Assembly (NCBI GenBank): GCA_018228705.1
Contig: CP073694.1
Location: 2,914,001-2,978,000, forward strand
From: Dysosmobacter sp. Marseille-Q4140
GTDB taxonomy: Bacteria; Bacillota; Clostridia; Oscillospirales; Oscillospiraceae
Direction: 5' to 3'
Length of the DNA stretch: 64,000 nt
Shown here: piece after piece, positions 7,208 to 15,244 of the stretch
Numbering within the stretch: the stretch's first letter is position 1
How the letters are laid out: every line of letters starts with the position of its first letter
Position numbers and translations under genes: made by a program
Notes under the pieces: generated by a model
The model's database searches: none
Told to the model about the DNA's origin: nothing
Seen by the model: the letters and a program-made list of their open reading frames with translations, nothing else

Positions 7208-7427
7208 CCGCTTTGACCAGTTCCGAGATCCGTCCGTCATGCTGGCGGCAACCAAGCTGCTCCATCACATGAGCCGGATCTTCCGGGACAATTCCATGCC
7301 GCCTCGCAATCCGGCAGGGATTCGCATTGATTCCAAACGGCGCAAGCGGCTGACGGAAAAGCGGATGGCCATGGGCCACAAGGCGGATGATCATGAGGAG
7401 CAGGTATCCTATCAGCAGACCATGTAA
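7018..7427 (+). pseudogene. 3' fragment of a conjugative-element gene without its start
   Basis: In the frame ending at 7427, sequence from about 7018 looks like real protein: YCLRCTPSPGDYQGYLYCYD, GRVTFASGEQMEYLDGE, then a helix with MLAATKLLHHMSRIFRDN and a basic tail ending GHKADDHEEQVSYQQTM. No start codon with a ribosome binding site is available in this frame, so it is the end of an interrupted gene. Similar tails precede DUF3991/TOPRIM genes in related elements, as here (12 bp spacing). Confidence 0.55.
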
Positions 7428-7439
7428 CAGGAGGAGCCT

Positions 7440-8363
7440 ATGTCGACTTACATTCATTTCACGGAAGAACAGAAGCAGCGAGCCGCCTCCGTTGATCTGG
7501 AGGAGTTCCTCCGCTGCCGGGGCGAAAAGCTCCTTGCCTCCGGCAGAGAGAAACGGCTGGCCCGTGACCATAGTGTCACCATCCGCGGCAACGAGTGGTA
7601 CGATCATGCCGAGGAGCGGGGCGGCCACGCCGTCAGCTTCGTGCAGCGGTTTTATCACCTCAGCTATCCGGAGGCGGTGACCATGCTTCTGGGAGGCGAG
7701 CTGGGAACGGTTTATCCCTCTGCCGAAGAACGGGTAGATGAGCCGCCGAAGCCCTTTGTCCTTCCGCCGGCCAATTCCAATATGCGCCGGGTCTATGCCT
7801 ATCTGGTCAAGCACCGGAATATCGACCGGAGCGTTGTGGCGCGCTTTGCAAGAGAGAAGCTGCTGTATGAAGACGCCGATTACCACAATGCGGTTTTCGT
7901 GGGTACGGATGAAGACGGCGTCCCCCGCCATGCCCACAAGCGCAGCGCCAACAGCTTCGGCAAAGCCTTCCGGCTCAATGTGGAGGGCTGCGATCCCCGC
8001 CACAGCTTCCACCACATCGGCACAGATGGGAGCCTCTATGTGTTCGAAGCTCCCATCGATATGCTCTCCTACATCACGCTCCATCCGGAGGGCTGGCAGA
8101 GCCACAGCTATGTGGCCTGCTGCGGCACCTCCATTCAGCCGGTGCTGAAGCTGCTGGAGCGGCAGCCGCAAATCAATACGGTCCTGCTCTGCCTCGACAA
8201 TGACGAGGCTGGCCATCTGGCCAGCCGGCGCATGAAGGAACAGCTGGCAGAGAGGTACACGGTGGAAAGGCTCATTCCCGCACACAAGGATTGGAATGAT
8301 GATCTGACCGCTGAGGAACCGTCCTACGCACATCTGCTGGCGAAATTGGCGGCGTTTTCATAG
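7440..8363 (+). CDS. DUF3991 and TOPRIM domain protein of conjugative elements
   Basis: A 307-residue protein behind AGGAGG. Residues ~1-80 resemble a CHC2-like/primase N-terminus; ~110-190 is the DUF3991 region; ~195-290 is a TOPRIM fold, with YVFEAPIDMLSY (the Glu) and VLLCLDNDEAG (the DxD). TOPRIM domains bind Mg2+ and catalyse or support nucleotidyl transfer; in conjugative elements such proteins are thought to help replicate or process transferred DNA. The key acidic residues are intact, so the gene may still be functional inside an otherwise decayed element. Confidence 0.85.
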   Translation: MSTYIHFTEEQKQRAASVDLEEFLRCRGEKLLASGREKRLARDHSVTIRGNEWYDHAEERGGHAVSFVQRFYHLSYPEAVTMLLGGELGTVYPSAEERVDEPPKPFVLPPANSNMRRVYAYLVKHRNIDRSVVARFAREKLLYEDADYHNAVFVGTDEDGVPRHAHKRSANSFGKAFRLNVEGCDPRHSFHHIGTDGSLYVFEAPIDMLSYITLHPEGWQSHSYVACCGTSIQPVLKLLERQPQINTVLLCLDNDEAGHLASRRMKEQLAERYTVERLIPAHKDWNDDLTAEEPSYAHLLAKLAAFS

Positions 8364-8437
8364 AATGATTGGATATCAATGAAGAAAAACCGACTGCAAT
8401 TATCTAACTTGTAACTACGAATAAATGAGTGATTGCT

Positions 8438-8614
8438 ATGCGGCATGAGTCAAAATGGATCTGCTGTCCTCAGTGCGGCAGCAAAACGAAAGTCAAAGTA
8501 TATGAAGAAACGGTTTTAGTAAAATTCCCGCTATACTGTCCAAAATGTAAAAAGGAATTCATGGTCAATGTGGTAAAACTGAAGATGGTATTGAGCGACG
8601 AGCCGGATGCTTAA
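8438..8614 (+). CDS. cysteine-rich KTR domain protein
   Basis: A 58-residue protein with two CxxC knuckles, CPQC and CPKC, and the phrase GSKTKVKV that gives the KTR family (PF14205) its name. The family is found in Tn916-like and other conjugative elements and probably binds zinc; its role is unknown. The start may be the ATG at 8438 or a GTG at 8429; neither has a clear ribosome binding site. A terminator follows directly. Confidence 0.8.
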   Translation: MRHESKWICCPQCGSKTKVKVYEETVLVKFPLYCPKCKKEFMVNVVKLKMVLSDEPDA

Positions 8615-8617
8615 AGC

Positions 8618-8666
8618 ACAGAGCCTGCTGATCCCCCTGCCGGGGAAAAGCAGGCTCTGTTTTTTA
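8618..8666 (+). terminator. intrinsic terminator
   Basis: 10-bp arms 8619-8628 and 8650-8659 (CAGAGCCTGC and complement), then seven T. It lies between the KTR gene and the convergent XRE gene and could serve both. Confidence 0.85.
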
Positions 8667-8671
8667 TATAG

Positions 8672-9043
8672 TCATCCAATCTCAATGGCGTCCTTTGTCC
8701 GGAGTACGGCAATGACCGATTCCACCACCGGGATCAACGCTTCGGCCTCCTGCTCACTGCATTCCTCAATCATAAGCCGAAGCTGTTGTAGAGCGGGAGT
8801 TTCGCGCTGCAACTCAGGGTTAAAAATGGTTCTGGCATCAATACGGAGGGCACGGATCAAAGGGTAGAGCACCTCCATCTTGGGATTTGCCTTGTAGTTC
8901 TCAATATTCATCACGGTTCGCACATCGATATCCGCCATGTCTGCTACCTGAAGCTGGGTCAGACCGCGCTGATAACGTGTGCTCTTCACCGCATTTCCCA
9001 ATGGATAGGAGATCGTACCGGAGGAGGCCGAGATCGTCCGCAA
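8672..9043 (-). CDS. XRE-family HTH regulator, N-terminus replaced
   Basis: The frame gives 123 residues. From residue ~15 it is a good helix-turn-helix protein: GNAVKSTRYQRGLTQLQVAD, then MADIDVRTVMNIENYK, then a helical C-terminus. Residues 1-12 come from DNA that on the other strand encodes the serine recombinase fragment, so the true N-terminus was lost at a junction near 9008. A TTG at 9001 could start the remaining part, but no ribosome binding site is seen. In intact elements such a gene probably controls excision or transfer. Function is doubtful here. Confidence 0.55.
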   Translation of the reverse strand: MRTISASSGTISYPLGNAVKSTRYQRGLTQLQVADMADIDVRTVMNIENYKANPKMEVLYPLIRALRIDARTIFNPELQRETPALQQLRLMIEECSEQEAEALIPVVESVIAVLRTKDAIEIG

Positions 9044-9377
9044 GATTTTTAATCTTTACATCCAGGGAAACGGTGTGCAGAAAATCAAAAAGTATTTGGA
9101 ATCCCATGGTATCGAGACGGTCTTCGGAAAGACGGAGTGGAGCGCTTCGATTATTGACCGGATGCTGAGCAATGAAAAATATGTGGGCCAAGTGCTGATG
9201 CAGAAAACATATACGCCGGATTTCCTAACGGCGAAGCAGGTGAAGAACACTGGACAAAAGGAGATGTACTTGGTAGAGGATGTCCATGAGCCGATCATTG
9301 ATCAGGAGACCTTTGACAAAGTGCAGAGAATGAAGGGGCAGATCAAACGAAGAGCGGACATGCAGATGAGACTGTGA
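9009..9377 (+). pseudogene. large serine recombinase, internal fragment
   Basis: The frame from 9009 reads VPEEAEIVRKIF, then a GNGVQKIKKYLESHGIET block and SASIIDRMLSNEKYVGQVL, the recombinase domain (PF07508) of TndX/Tn4451-type site-specific recombinases. The catalytic N-terminal domain and the zinc-ribbon/coiled-coil C-terminus are both missing, so it is an internal relic. Such recombinases integrate and excise conjugative elements. Its fusion to the XRE gene marks a deletion junction. Confidence 0.85.
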
Positions 9378-9544
9378 GTTTGAACTTAACCGCCGGAAGA
9401 ATATCAGATTTATAAAAAACGGTTAATCCAGATTGTATCATTATCACACAAAACGCCCCGAAAACGATGGGTTTCAGAGCGCTTTTCTAGGTGGCGTCAA
9501 CAGTTTTTTGCTCTTTTGGTTTGCGAATCCCGGCATGAATGAAA

Positions 9545-10318
9545 TCAGCCAGCAATGGAGATGTTCTCAAGGGCTGCCTTCAGGTACTTCATGTTCATGT
9601 GCTTTTTGTTTTTCTACTGAGTACCGGCCACTTGGCGCAGTCTGGCACAGACTAGCATGAGAGCGGAATTGCTGTCCGAAAAACTACCTACTACACGAGT
9701 ATGGAGACAGATCTCCCGGTTCAGCCGTTCAATGACATTGTTGGTGCGAATGCGAGTCCAGTGTTCGCTGGGAAAGTTGCAGTAGATCAGAGCTTCTTCA
9801 AAGCCATCCGCCGCCCTCTTTACAGCCTCTTTCGGCTTCGTAGAGCGCAATTCTTCCACTATTGCCTTGGCCTTTCTCACGGGCAGCTTTTTTGTGCTCC
9901 TGGGCGTGGATCGCCTTGAGCATTTTGACCACTAGCTTTGTCTTGGAACGAGGTGTAACGGCAAAAACATTCCGAAAGAAGTGGACTGTACACTATTAGT
10001 ATTTGGCTTCGAGGAACACTTCACTCACGGCTTCCAGCATGACAAGGTACTTGCCACTAACCACCAATTTAACCCCGTACAGTCCGCGGCTGCGTAGCCA
10101 CTGGAAGAAACTGACCCCGCTGGCCTTGTCTTCTTTCATGCCATCGGTTGCACCGAGAACTTCACGGTAGCCATCCTTGTTGGCTGCTATAGCTACCAGA
10201 ATAGCTACGTTCTCAAACTCTCCGGCTCAATTTCAGCCCAGATAGATTTCGTTCACGTACAAATACGGATACCGCCCACTTTGCAGAGGACTGTTCCTCC
10301 AATCCTCAATGTATACAT
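9545..10318 (-). pseudogene. IS256-family transposase remnant
   Basis: On the minus strand the sequence reads IEDWRNSPLQSGRYPYLYV near 10318-10255, then NVAILVAIAANKDGYREVLG, TPRSKTKLVVKMLKAIHAQE, and in another frame FPSEHWTRIRTNNVIERLNR and RVVGSFSDSNSALMLVCARL. This is the C-terminal two thirds of an IS256-type (mutator) DDE transposase. It contains in-frame stops near 10239, 10233 and 9996, a frameshift near 9875 and another stop at about 9612. The first ~150 codons are gone. Clearly inactive. Confidence 0.88.
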
Positions 10319-10482
10319 AAGATCATGATACCGGTGCATCACTGCAAGGCAAAAACAAGGGGGCATAGTTGAGATGCTGACAGGGAAGCGGATGAAGGAC
10401 ACGCGATAATATCATTATTGAATTCGCGCACAAAATGAAACTCTGCCCCGCATAAAATAGGAAATCTAGATTGTATTACCAT

Positions 10483-10526
10483 CCCAAAAAGAAAGACACG
10501 CTTGTCAGCGTGTCTTTCTTTTTGGG
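10483..10526. terminator. 19-bp perfect hairpin, bidirectional terminator-like
   Basis: Arms 10483-10501 and 10508-10526 are perfectly complementary with a 6-base loop; each arm carries an A- or T-tract. It may stop transcription from both sides between the mobile remnant and the kinase gene. Confidence 0.6.
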
Positions 10527-10572
10527 TTCCTCCGCCAAAAGGACGGCTCCACCTTTCGGTGATTAAAATGCT

Positions 10573-10646
10573 AGGGGCAAATGAATTGCCCCTGCGCCAA
10601 GGTTTTCGCCTCCGGCGAAAACGCTTGTGCGGCGCAAAAGCGCCGC
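10573..10646. repeat. structured intergenic repeat with three successive hairpins
   Basis: Three small perfect hairpins follow one another: 10573-10593 (AGGGGCAA/TTGCCCCT), 10602-10622 (GTTTTCGCC/GGCGAAAAC) and 10629-10646 (GCGGCGC/GCGCCGC). No coding potential. It resembles dispersed palindromic intergenic repeats of Oscillospiraceae genomes; copy number cannot be judged from one window. Confidence 0.5.
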
Positions 10647-10704
10647 CCCACTGTGTGGGCCCCAAGATCTACCCGTACCTATACTATTTCGGTGATACAT
10701 ATGA

Positions 10705-10747
10705 AGAGGTCCGCTTTTCGAGCTCCTTTGTCGAAAAGCGGACCTCT
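10705..10747. terminator. 17-bp perfect hairpin
   Basis: Arms 10705-10721 and 10731-10747 are perfectly complementary with a 9-base loop, then CATTTTCTC. It lies 90 bp beyond the end of the minus-strand kinase gene and could terminate it. Confidence 0.6.
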
Positions 10748-10836
10748 CATTTTCTCAAAGCCCTGGACCGCAGGGCTTTTCTTTTTTGCACTGCCGGCTG
10801 GGCTGAGGCACGGGGGCTGGGAGCGCCCAGCGGTAT

Positions 10837-13362
10837 TCACGCGCCATCGGAAAGAACAGCCGCCAGGGCTGCTTTGATGCGGCTGATGTCAATGGGTTTT
10901 GCGATGTGGCCGTTCATGCCGGCCGCCCGTGCGGCAGCGATGTCATCCTCGAAGGCGTTGGCGGTCATGGCCAGGATGGGAATGGAGCCGGCGTCGGGAC
11001 GGTCCAGCTGACGGATCTCCCGGGCGGCGCCATAGCCGTCCAGCTGGGGCATCTGGATGTCCATGAGGATGGCGTCAAAGGTGCCGGGAGGATTCTTGGA
11101 AAAAAGCTCCACAGCCTCTCGCCCGTTTTCGGCGGCGGTGACGACGGCACCCTCCAGACCCAGCAGCTCCAGGGCGATTTCGCGGTTCAAAAGGTTGTCC
11201 TCCGCCAGTAAGAGACGGACGCCTTTCAGAGTGAAGGCGGTTGGAATGGGAGCTTTTTCAAAGGCTGACTCCGCCTCCGGCAGACCGCAGGGAATGGTGA
11301 CCACGAAGCGGGAGCCCTTGCCCTGCGTGCTCTCTACATCGATTTTTCCGCCCATCATCTGGACGATGTTCAGCGTGATGGCCATGCCCAGGCCCACGCC
11401 GCTGGTCTGACCGGTCATGGAGGTATCCTCCCGCTCGAAGGGGAGAAACAGCTTGTCCAGGAACTCCGGTGCCATACCGATTCCGTTGTCGGTTACGGTG
11501 AAGCGGCAGAAGCACTGATCCGGCCGGCTGCCGGGCAGCTGCTCGGCCAGCAGGGAAATAGCGCCGCCAGCCGGGGTATACTTCACGGCGTTGGACAGGA
11601 GGTTGTTGAGGATCTGATCCAGCCGGCTTCCATCGGTGAGGACCAGCCGGTGAGGAAGGTCCAGGGGTTCCAGCGTGAAGGACTGCCGCTGGGCCCTGGC
11701 CTGGAGCTGAAACAGCGAGGCGGTCTCCTCCATCTGACGGGCCAGATCTACCGGGGCGATCCGCAGCTCCATTTTGCCCTGCTCGATTTTGGCGGTGTCC
11801 AGCACCTCGTTGATCAGGTGCAGCAGCTGGCGGGAGGCGGCGGAGACCTTATCCAGGCATTCTGCGGCCTTTTCGGGTTGGTCCAGGCTGCGGCGGGCCA
11901 AATCCGTAAAGCCGATAACAGCATTCATCGGGGTGCGCATATCGTGGCTCATGCGGGAGAGAAAGTCGCTCTTGGCTTGATTGGCCCTGCGGGCACTGTC
12001 CAGAGATTCCAGCAGCATTTGGCTTTTTGCCAGTTCCTGAGTCTTGCTGTCATGGATCAGCCGGAAGGCCAGAATGACTTGCTCCCGGTGTTCATCGCCC
12101 GGGACGGCAAAGGCCTCGGCGCTGACCCAGCGGGGCCCCCCGGGAAAACAGGACTCGTATTCCAGGTACCGCCGGTCCAGCTCGCCGTCATGGGGATGCA
12201 GCTGGGTCGGAGAGAATTGCTCCAGGAACGGGGGCCAGTCGGAGTTGCGGTACATATGCGACTCCACCTGCTGCAGGAATTGCTCATAGGTGCGGATATC
12301 CTGCCCCGGTGTAATGCCGGGGATGGAAAACTTGGTGATCTCACAGGTATTGAGGGCTGGATTTACCAGGGCGATACAGAAATAGGTCCGTCCCAGGGCT
12401 TCAAAGCAGCTGAGCGTCAGCCGCCCGCGGCGTTCGGCCCGATAGCTCCGCATAAAGAGATACAGAATTACCAGCAGGAAAGCCAGCTCCAAAATCAGCT
12501 GAGAGTAGAAAATGTTGGTGGCGTCCTCGGTAATGATGGAGCGGGGAATGGTGATGATGCATGTCCAGCCGTCCTGACCGACGATGTAATAGACCTGATA
12601 GCTGTCCTGTATGCCATCCCAGCGAATTGCACCCCGAGTTCTATCAAAGCGGGACATCAGATCGGCATAGTCCTGATTGTCAAACGCATCCATTTCGCAG
12701 GGGATGTGAACCTGGCCGATCTGCTGGTGAAGCAGTACGTTTCCGGCCTGGTCCACCACCGTGGCGGTGCCGGGAAAAACATCGCTGCCCTCCTGCCACT
12801 CCACCTCGACATCGCCCACCCGAATGTCCAGGGCCAGCACGCTTTCCCCGTCAGAGAGCAATTTCGATAGACTTACCATGCGGGTGCCGGTTCGGGCATC
12901 CAGATATACCATGGAGCGGGCGCTGGCACCGCCGGCGGCTTTGGCTTGCAGATACCAGGGACGGTCAAAAATGTTATACTGCGCTCCAGGGCGCCAGCCG
13001 TTGCTGTACACACCTTCTCCGCGGATCACGCCGTAGAGGCCGCTTTCATCGTATTGCATCGTCTCGTCATACTGCTGGGAAAAGGAGGTGATCCAGGTTT
13101 GGATCTCTTCCGCCTGTGCACCCTGATCCAGCATGGCGTCCACCATGTAGGCCGCGTCCTCCAGAATCTGCTGGTATTGGCCCATGAAGGCGTTTACCTG
13201 CAGGTTCAGGTAATCGGAGGTCATCGCCCCCAATTCGTTGGCAGAGCGGTAGGCGCTTCGGCCGGAGGCATATACGCCCGCAAAACCGAACGCGCTCATC
13301 AAAAGGAACAGCACCAGGTTTTGCAGCAGGAATCGCCGGCTGGATTTCGAAAATCCCCGCAT
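10837..13362 (-). CDS. membrane hybrid sensor histidine kinase/response regulator
   Basis: An 841-residue protein from the ATG at 13362, which follows AAAGGAGG. Order: membrane segment (~13-33), extracellular dCache-like sensor (~35-285), second membrane segment (~295-315), a PAS-like region (~335-460), HisKA with the phospho-accepting His in SHDMRTPMNAVIGF, an HATPase domain with VTDNGIGM and TSGVGLGMAI, and a C-terminal receiver with LLAEDNLLNR and the Asp in ILMDIQMPQLDGYG. It should sense an external small molecule and pass phosphate internally. No output regulator is adjacent, so the downstream target is unknown. It is a single-gene unit with a promoter at 13414-13443. Confidence 0.93.
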   Translation of the reverse strand: MRGFSKSSRRFLLQNLVLFLLMSAFGFAGVYASGRSAYRSANELGAMTSDYLNLQVNAFMGQYQQILEDAAYMVDAMLDQGAQAEEIQTWITSFSQQYDETMQYDESGLYGVIRGEGVYSNGWRPGAQYNIFDRPWYLQAKAAGGASARSMVYLDARTGTRMVSLSKLLSDGESVLALDIRVGDVEVEWQEGSDVFPGTATVVDQAGNVLLHQQIGQVHIPCEMDAFDNQDYADLMSRFDRTRGAIRWDGIQDSYQVYYIVGQDGWTCIITIPRSIITEDATNIFYSQLILELAFLLVILYLFMRSYRAERRGRLTLSCFEALGRTYFCIALVNPALNTCEITKFSIPGITPGQDIRTYEQFLQQVESHMYRNSDWPPFLEQFSPTQLHPHDGELDRRYLEYESCFPGGPRWVSAEAFAVPGDEHREQVILAFRLIHDSKTQELAKSQMLLESLDSARRANQAKSDFLSRMSHDMRTPMNAVIGFTDLARRSLDQPEKAAECLDKVSAASRQLLHLINEVLDTAKIEQGKMELRIAPVDLARQMEETASLFQLQARAQRQSFTLEPLDLPHRLVLTDGSRLDQILNNLLSNAVKYTPAGGAISLLAEQLPGSRPDQCFCRFTVTDNGIGMAPEFLDKLFLPFEREDTSMTGQTSGVGLGMAITLNIVQMMGGKIDVESTQGKGSRFVVTIPCGLPEAESAFEKAPIPTAFTLKGVRLLLAEDNLLNREIALELLGLEGAVVTAAENGREAVELFSKNPPGTFDAILMDIQMPQLDGYGAAREIRQLDRPDAGSIPILAMTANAFEDDIAAARAAGMNGHIAKPIDISRIKAALAAVLSDGA

Positions 13363-13413
13363 TGCCTGCCTCCTTTCTCCGTCTGTCAGTACGAACGGCT
13401 TGATCTTTTCCTC

Positions 13414-13443
13414 ATTATACCCGGTTCCCGGGGCGGTTGGCAA
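13414..13443 (-). promoter_or_regulatory. sigma-A-like promoter of the histidine kinase
   Basis: Minus strand TTGCCA (13438-13443) and TATAAT (13414-13419) with an 18-bp spacer, about 50 bp before the chosen start. Confidence 0.65.
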
Positions 13444-13691
13444 GAAAAACAGCCTGGCTGTGCAGCTTCGGCCCGGACAGGGTACCCGACGCCCATGAAG
13501 GCGTCATCAAACGGGGGCGAAGCCCGGAGAAAGATGGACAGGATTTGCCTCCGGAAAAGGCGATTTCCGCCTTTGAGGCGCCCGTATTTTGAAAAAAAGT
13601 CGGTTGCTCTTGATTTATCCCTGCCAGCAGCAGTAAAATAGTTCCAATTATGAATCAACGGAGCAAATACGGGAAAAGAGGCTGATCGACC
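13444..13691. other. intergenic region between divergent kinase and metF genes
   Basis: No gene-like frame. It holds a candidate metF promoter, TTGATT at 13610-13615 and TAAAAT at 13634-13639 (18-bp spacer). I searched it by eye for S-box, T-box and cobalamin riboswitch cores and saw none. Confidence 0.45.
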
Positions 13692-14567
13692 ATGCGTATT
13701 TCCGAGATCTTACAGCGGGACGCCCTGTCCCTGTCCTTTGAGGTGTTCCCCCCCAAGACCACCAGCGCCTTTGCAGGCGTCAAGGCCGCCACGGAGGCCA
13801 TCGCCGCCCTGGAGCCCGCCTTCGTCAGCGTCACCTACGGCGCCGGCGGCGGCACCAGCAAATACACCCTGGAGATCGCCCGGAACATCCGGGAGCGCTA
13901 CGGCGTGTCCACCATCGCCCATCTGACCTGCGTCTCCTCCACCCGGGAGCTGGTGCGCCAGCGGATCGCGGACATGAAGGCGGCGGGTATTGAGAACGTC
14001 ATGGCCCTGCGGGGCGACCTGACGCCGGAGCTCAGCCAGGGGGACCGCAGCGGCTGGGCCTACCACCACGCCGTGGAGCTGGTGCGGGAGCTGAAAGAGA
14101 GCGGCGCGAACTTCTGCATCGGCGGCGCCTGCTATCCGGAGGTCCATCCGGAGAGCGCCAACCAGAAGGAGGACATCCTCCACCTGAAGGAGAAGGTGGA
14201 CGCCGGGTGCGAGTTCCTCACCACCCAGATGTTCTTCGACAACAACCTGTTCTTCAATTTCCTCTATAAGATCCGGGAGGCGGGGATCACCGTGCCGGTG
14301 CTGCCGGGCATCATGCCCATCACCAAGGCCACCCAGGTGGAGCGGGCCATCCAGCTGTCCGGGTCCTTCATGCCCCAGCGGTTCAAGAGCCTGGTGGACA
14401 AGTTCGGCGACAACCCCGACGCCATGAAGCAGGCGGGCATCGCCTACGCCACGGACCAGATCATCGATCTGTACGCCAACGGCATCAAGACCGTCCACGT
14501 CTACACCATGAACACCCCCGACGTGGCCGCCAAGATCCTGGACAACCTCTCCCACATCCTGGGCTGA
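13692..14567 (+). CDS. metF: 5,10-methylenetetrahydrofolate reductase
   Basis: A 291-residue soluble flavoprotein that reduces 5,10-methylene-THF to 5-methyl-THF, the methyl donor for MetH. The N-terminus LSFEVFPPKT has the catalytic Glu, followed by SVTYGAGGG, AHLTCVSST, VMALRGD and TTQMFFDN, all classic MetF motifs of the TIM barrel. Length is typical. It starts the operon metF - activation-domain protein - metH with 4- and 10-bp gaps. Whether electrons come from NADH or another carrier cannot be told. Confidence 0.96.
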   Translation: MRISEILQRDALSLSFEVFPPKTTSAFAGVKAATEAIAALEPAFVSVTYGAGGGTSKYTLEIARNIRERYGVSTIAHLTCVSSTRELVRQRIADMKAAGIENVMALRGDLTPELSQGDRSGWAYHHAVELVRELKESGANFCIGGACYPEVHPESANQKEDILHLKEKVDAGCEFLTTQMFFDNNLFFNFLYKIREAGITVPVLPGIMPITKATQVERAIQLSGSFMPQRFKSLVDKFGDNPDAMKQAGIAYATDQIIDLYANGIKTVHVYTMNTPDVAAKILDNLSHILG

Positions 14568-14571
14568 GGCC

Positions 14572-15234
14572 ATGGTGCAGGTCAGGACGTTTTCCCTCCC
14601 CCCGGCGGACCGGGGGGAGATCCTGCGCTACGCCGGGTGCCGCCGCCCCGGCCAGGCGGAGCGGCAGCTGCTGGACAGTTGCCTGGAGGAACTGGGGGAC
14701 CGGCTCACGGGCCGGGTCTGCTGGGAGACCTTCCCGGTTTTCGCGGCGGAGGGCGGCCTGGACCTGGGCTTTGCCGTGACGGGCTCCCGGGGCCTGGGGC
14801 GGCGGCTGTGCGGGTGCCGGAGGTGCGTGCTCTTCGCCGCCACCGTGGGGCTGGAGATGGACCGGCTCATCGCCCGGTACGGCGGAACCTCCCCGGCCAA
14901 AAGCCTCTTCTTCCAGGCCATCGGCGCCGAGCGGATCGAGGCGCTGTGCGACGCCTTCTGCATCTGGATGGCGGAGGAGCTGGGCCGGGAGGGCCGGGGC
15001 GTCACGGAGCGGTTCAGCCCCGGCTACGGGGACCTGCCCCTGGCCCTGCAGACGGATATCTTCCGGGCGCTGGACTGCCCCCGGAAAATCGGGCTGACCC
15101 TGAACGGGAGCCTTCTGATGAGCCCCTCCAAGTCCGTCACCGCCCTCTTCGGTGTCACGGACGGGCCGGGGCGGACCGGCGCCGGGGCGGGCTGCGCCGC
15201 CTGCGAAAAGCAAGACTGTGCATACAGGAAGTGA
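14572..15234 (+). CDS. methionine synthase reactivation-domain protein
   Basis: A 220-residue stand-alone version of the C-terminal activation domain of MetH (PF02965). RFSPGYGDLPLALQ and CPRKIGLTLNGSLLMSPSKS are the SAM-binding signature, and the C-terminal CAACEKQDC is typical of the free-standing Clostridia form. It should reductively remethylate oxidised cob(II)alamin on MetH using SAM. It sits between metF and a metH that lacks this domain, so the domain has been split into its own gene. Confidence 0.93.
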   Translation: MVQVRTFSLPPADRGEILRYAGCRRPGQAERQLLDSCLEELGDRLTGRVCWETFPVFAAEGGLDLGFAVTGSRGLGRRLCGCRRCVLFAATVGLEMDRLIARYGGTSPAKSLFFQAIGAERIEALCDAFCIWMAEELGREGRGVTERFSPGYGDLPLALQTDIFRALDCPRKIGLTLNGSLLMSPSKSVTALFGVTDGPGRTGAGAGCAACEKQDCAYRK

Positions 15235-15244
15235 GAAAGACGCC

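Noticed and set aside
10233..10239. In-frame TGA codons in the transposase remnant as selenocysteine
   Set aside because: Other stops and frameshifts occur, the N-terminus is missing, and no SECIS-like hairpin follows; it is simply decay.
13444..13691. SAM or cobalamin riboswitch before metF
   Set aside because: The gap lacks the conserved cores of S-box and B12 aptamers; only a promoter-like sequence is seen.
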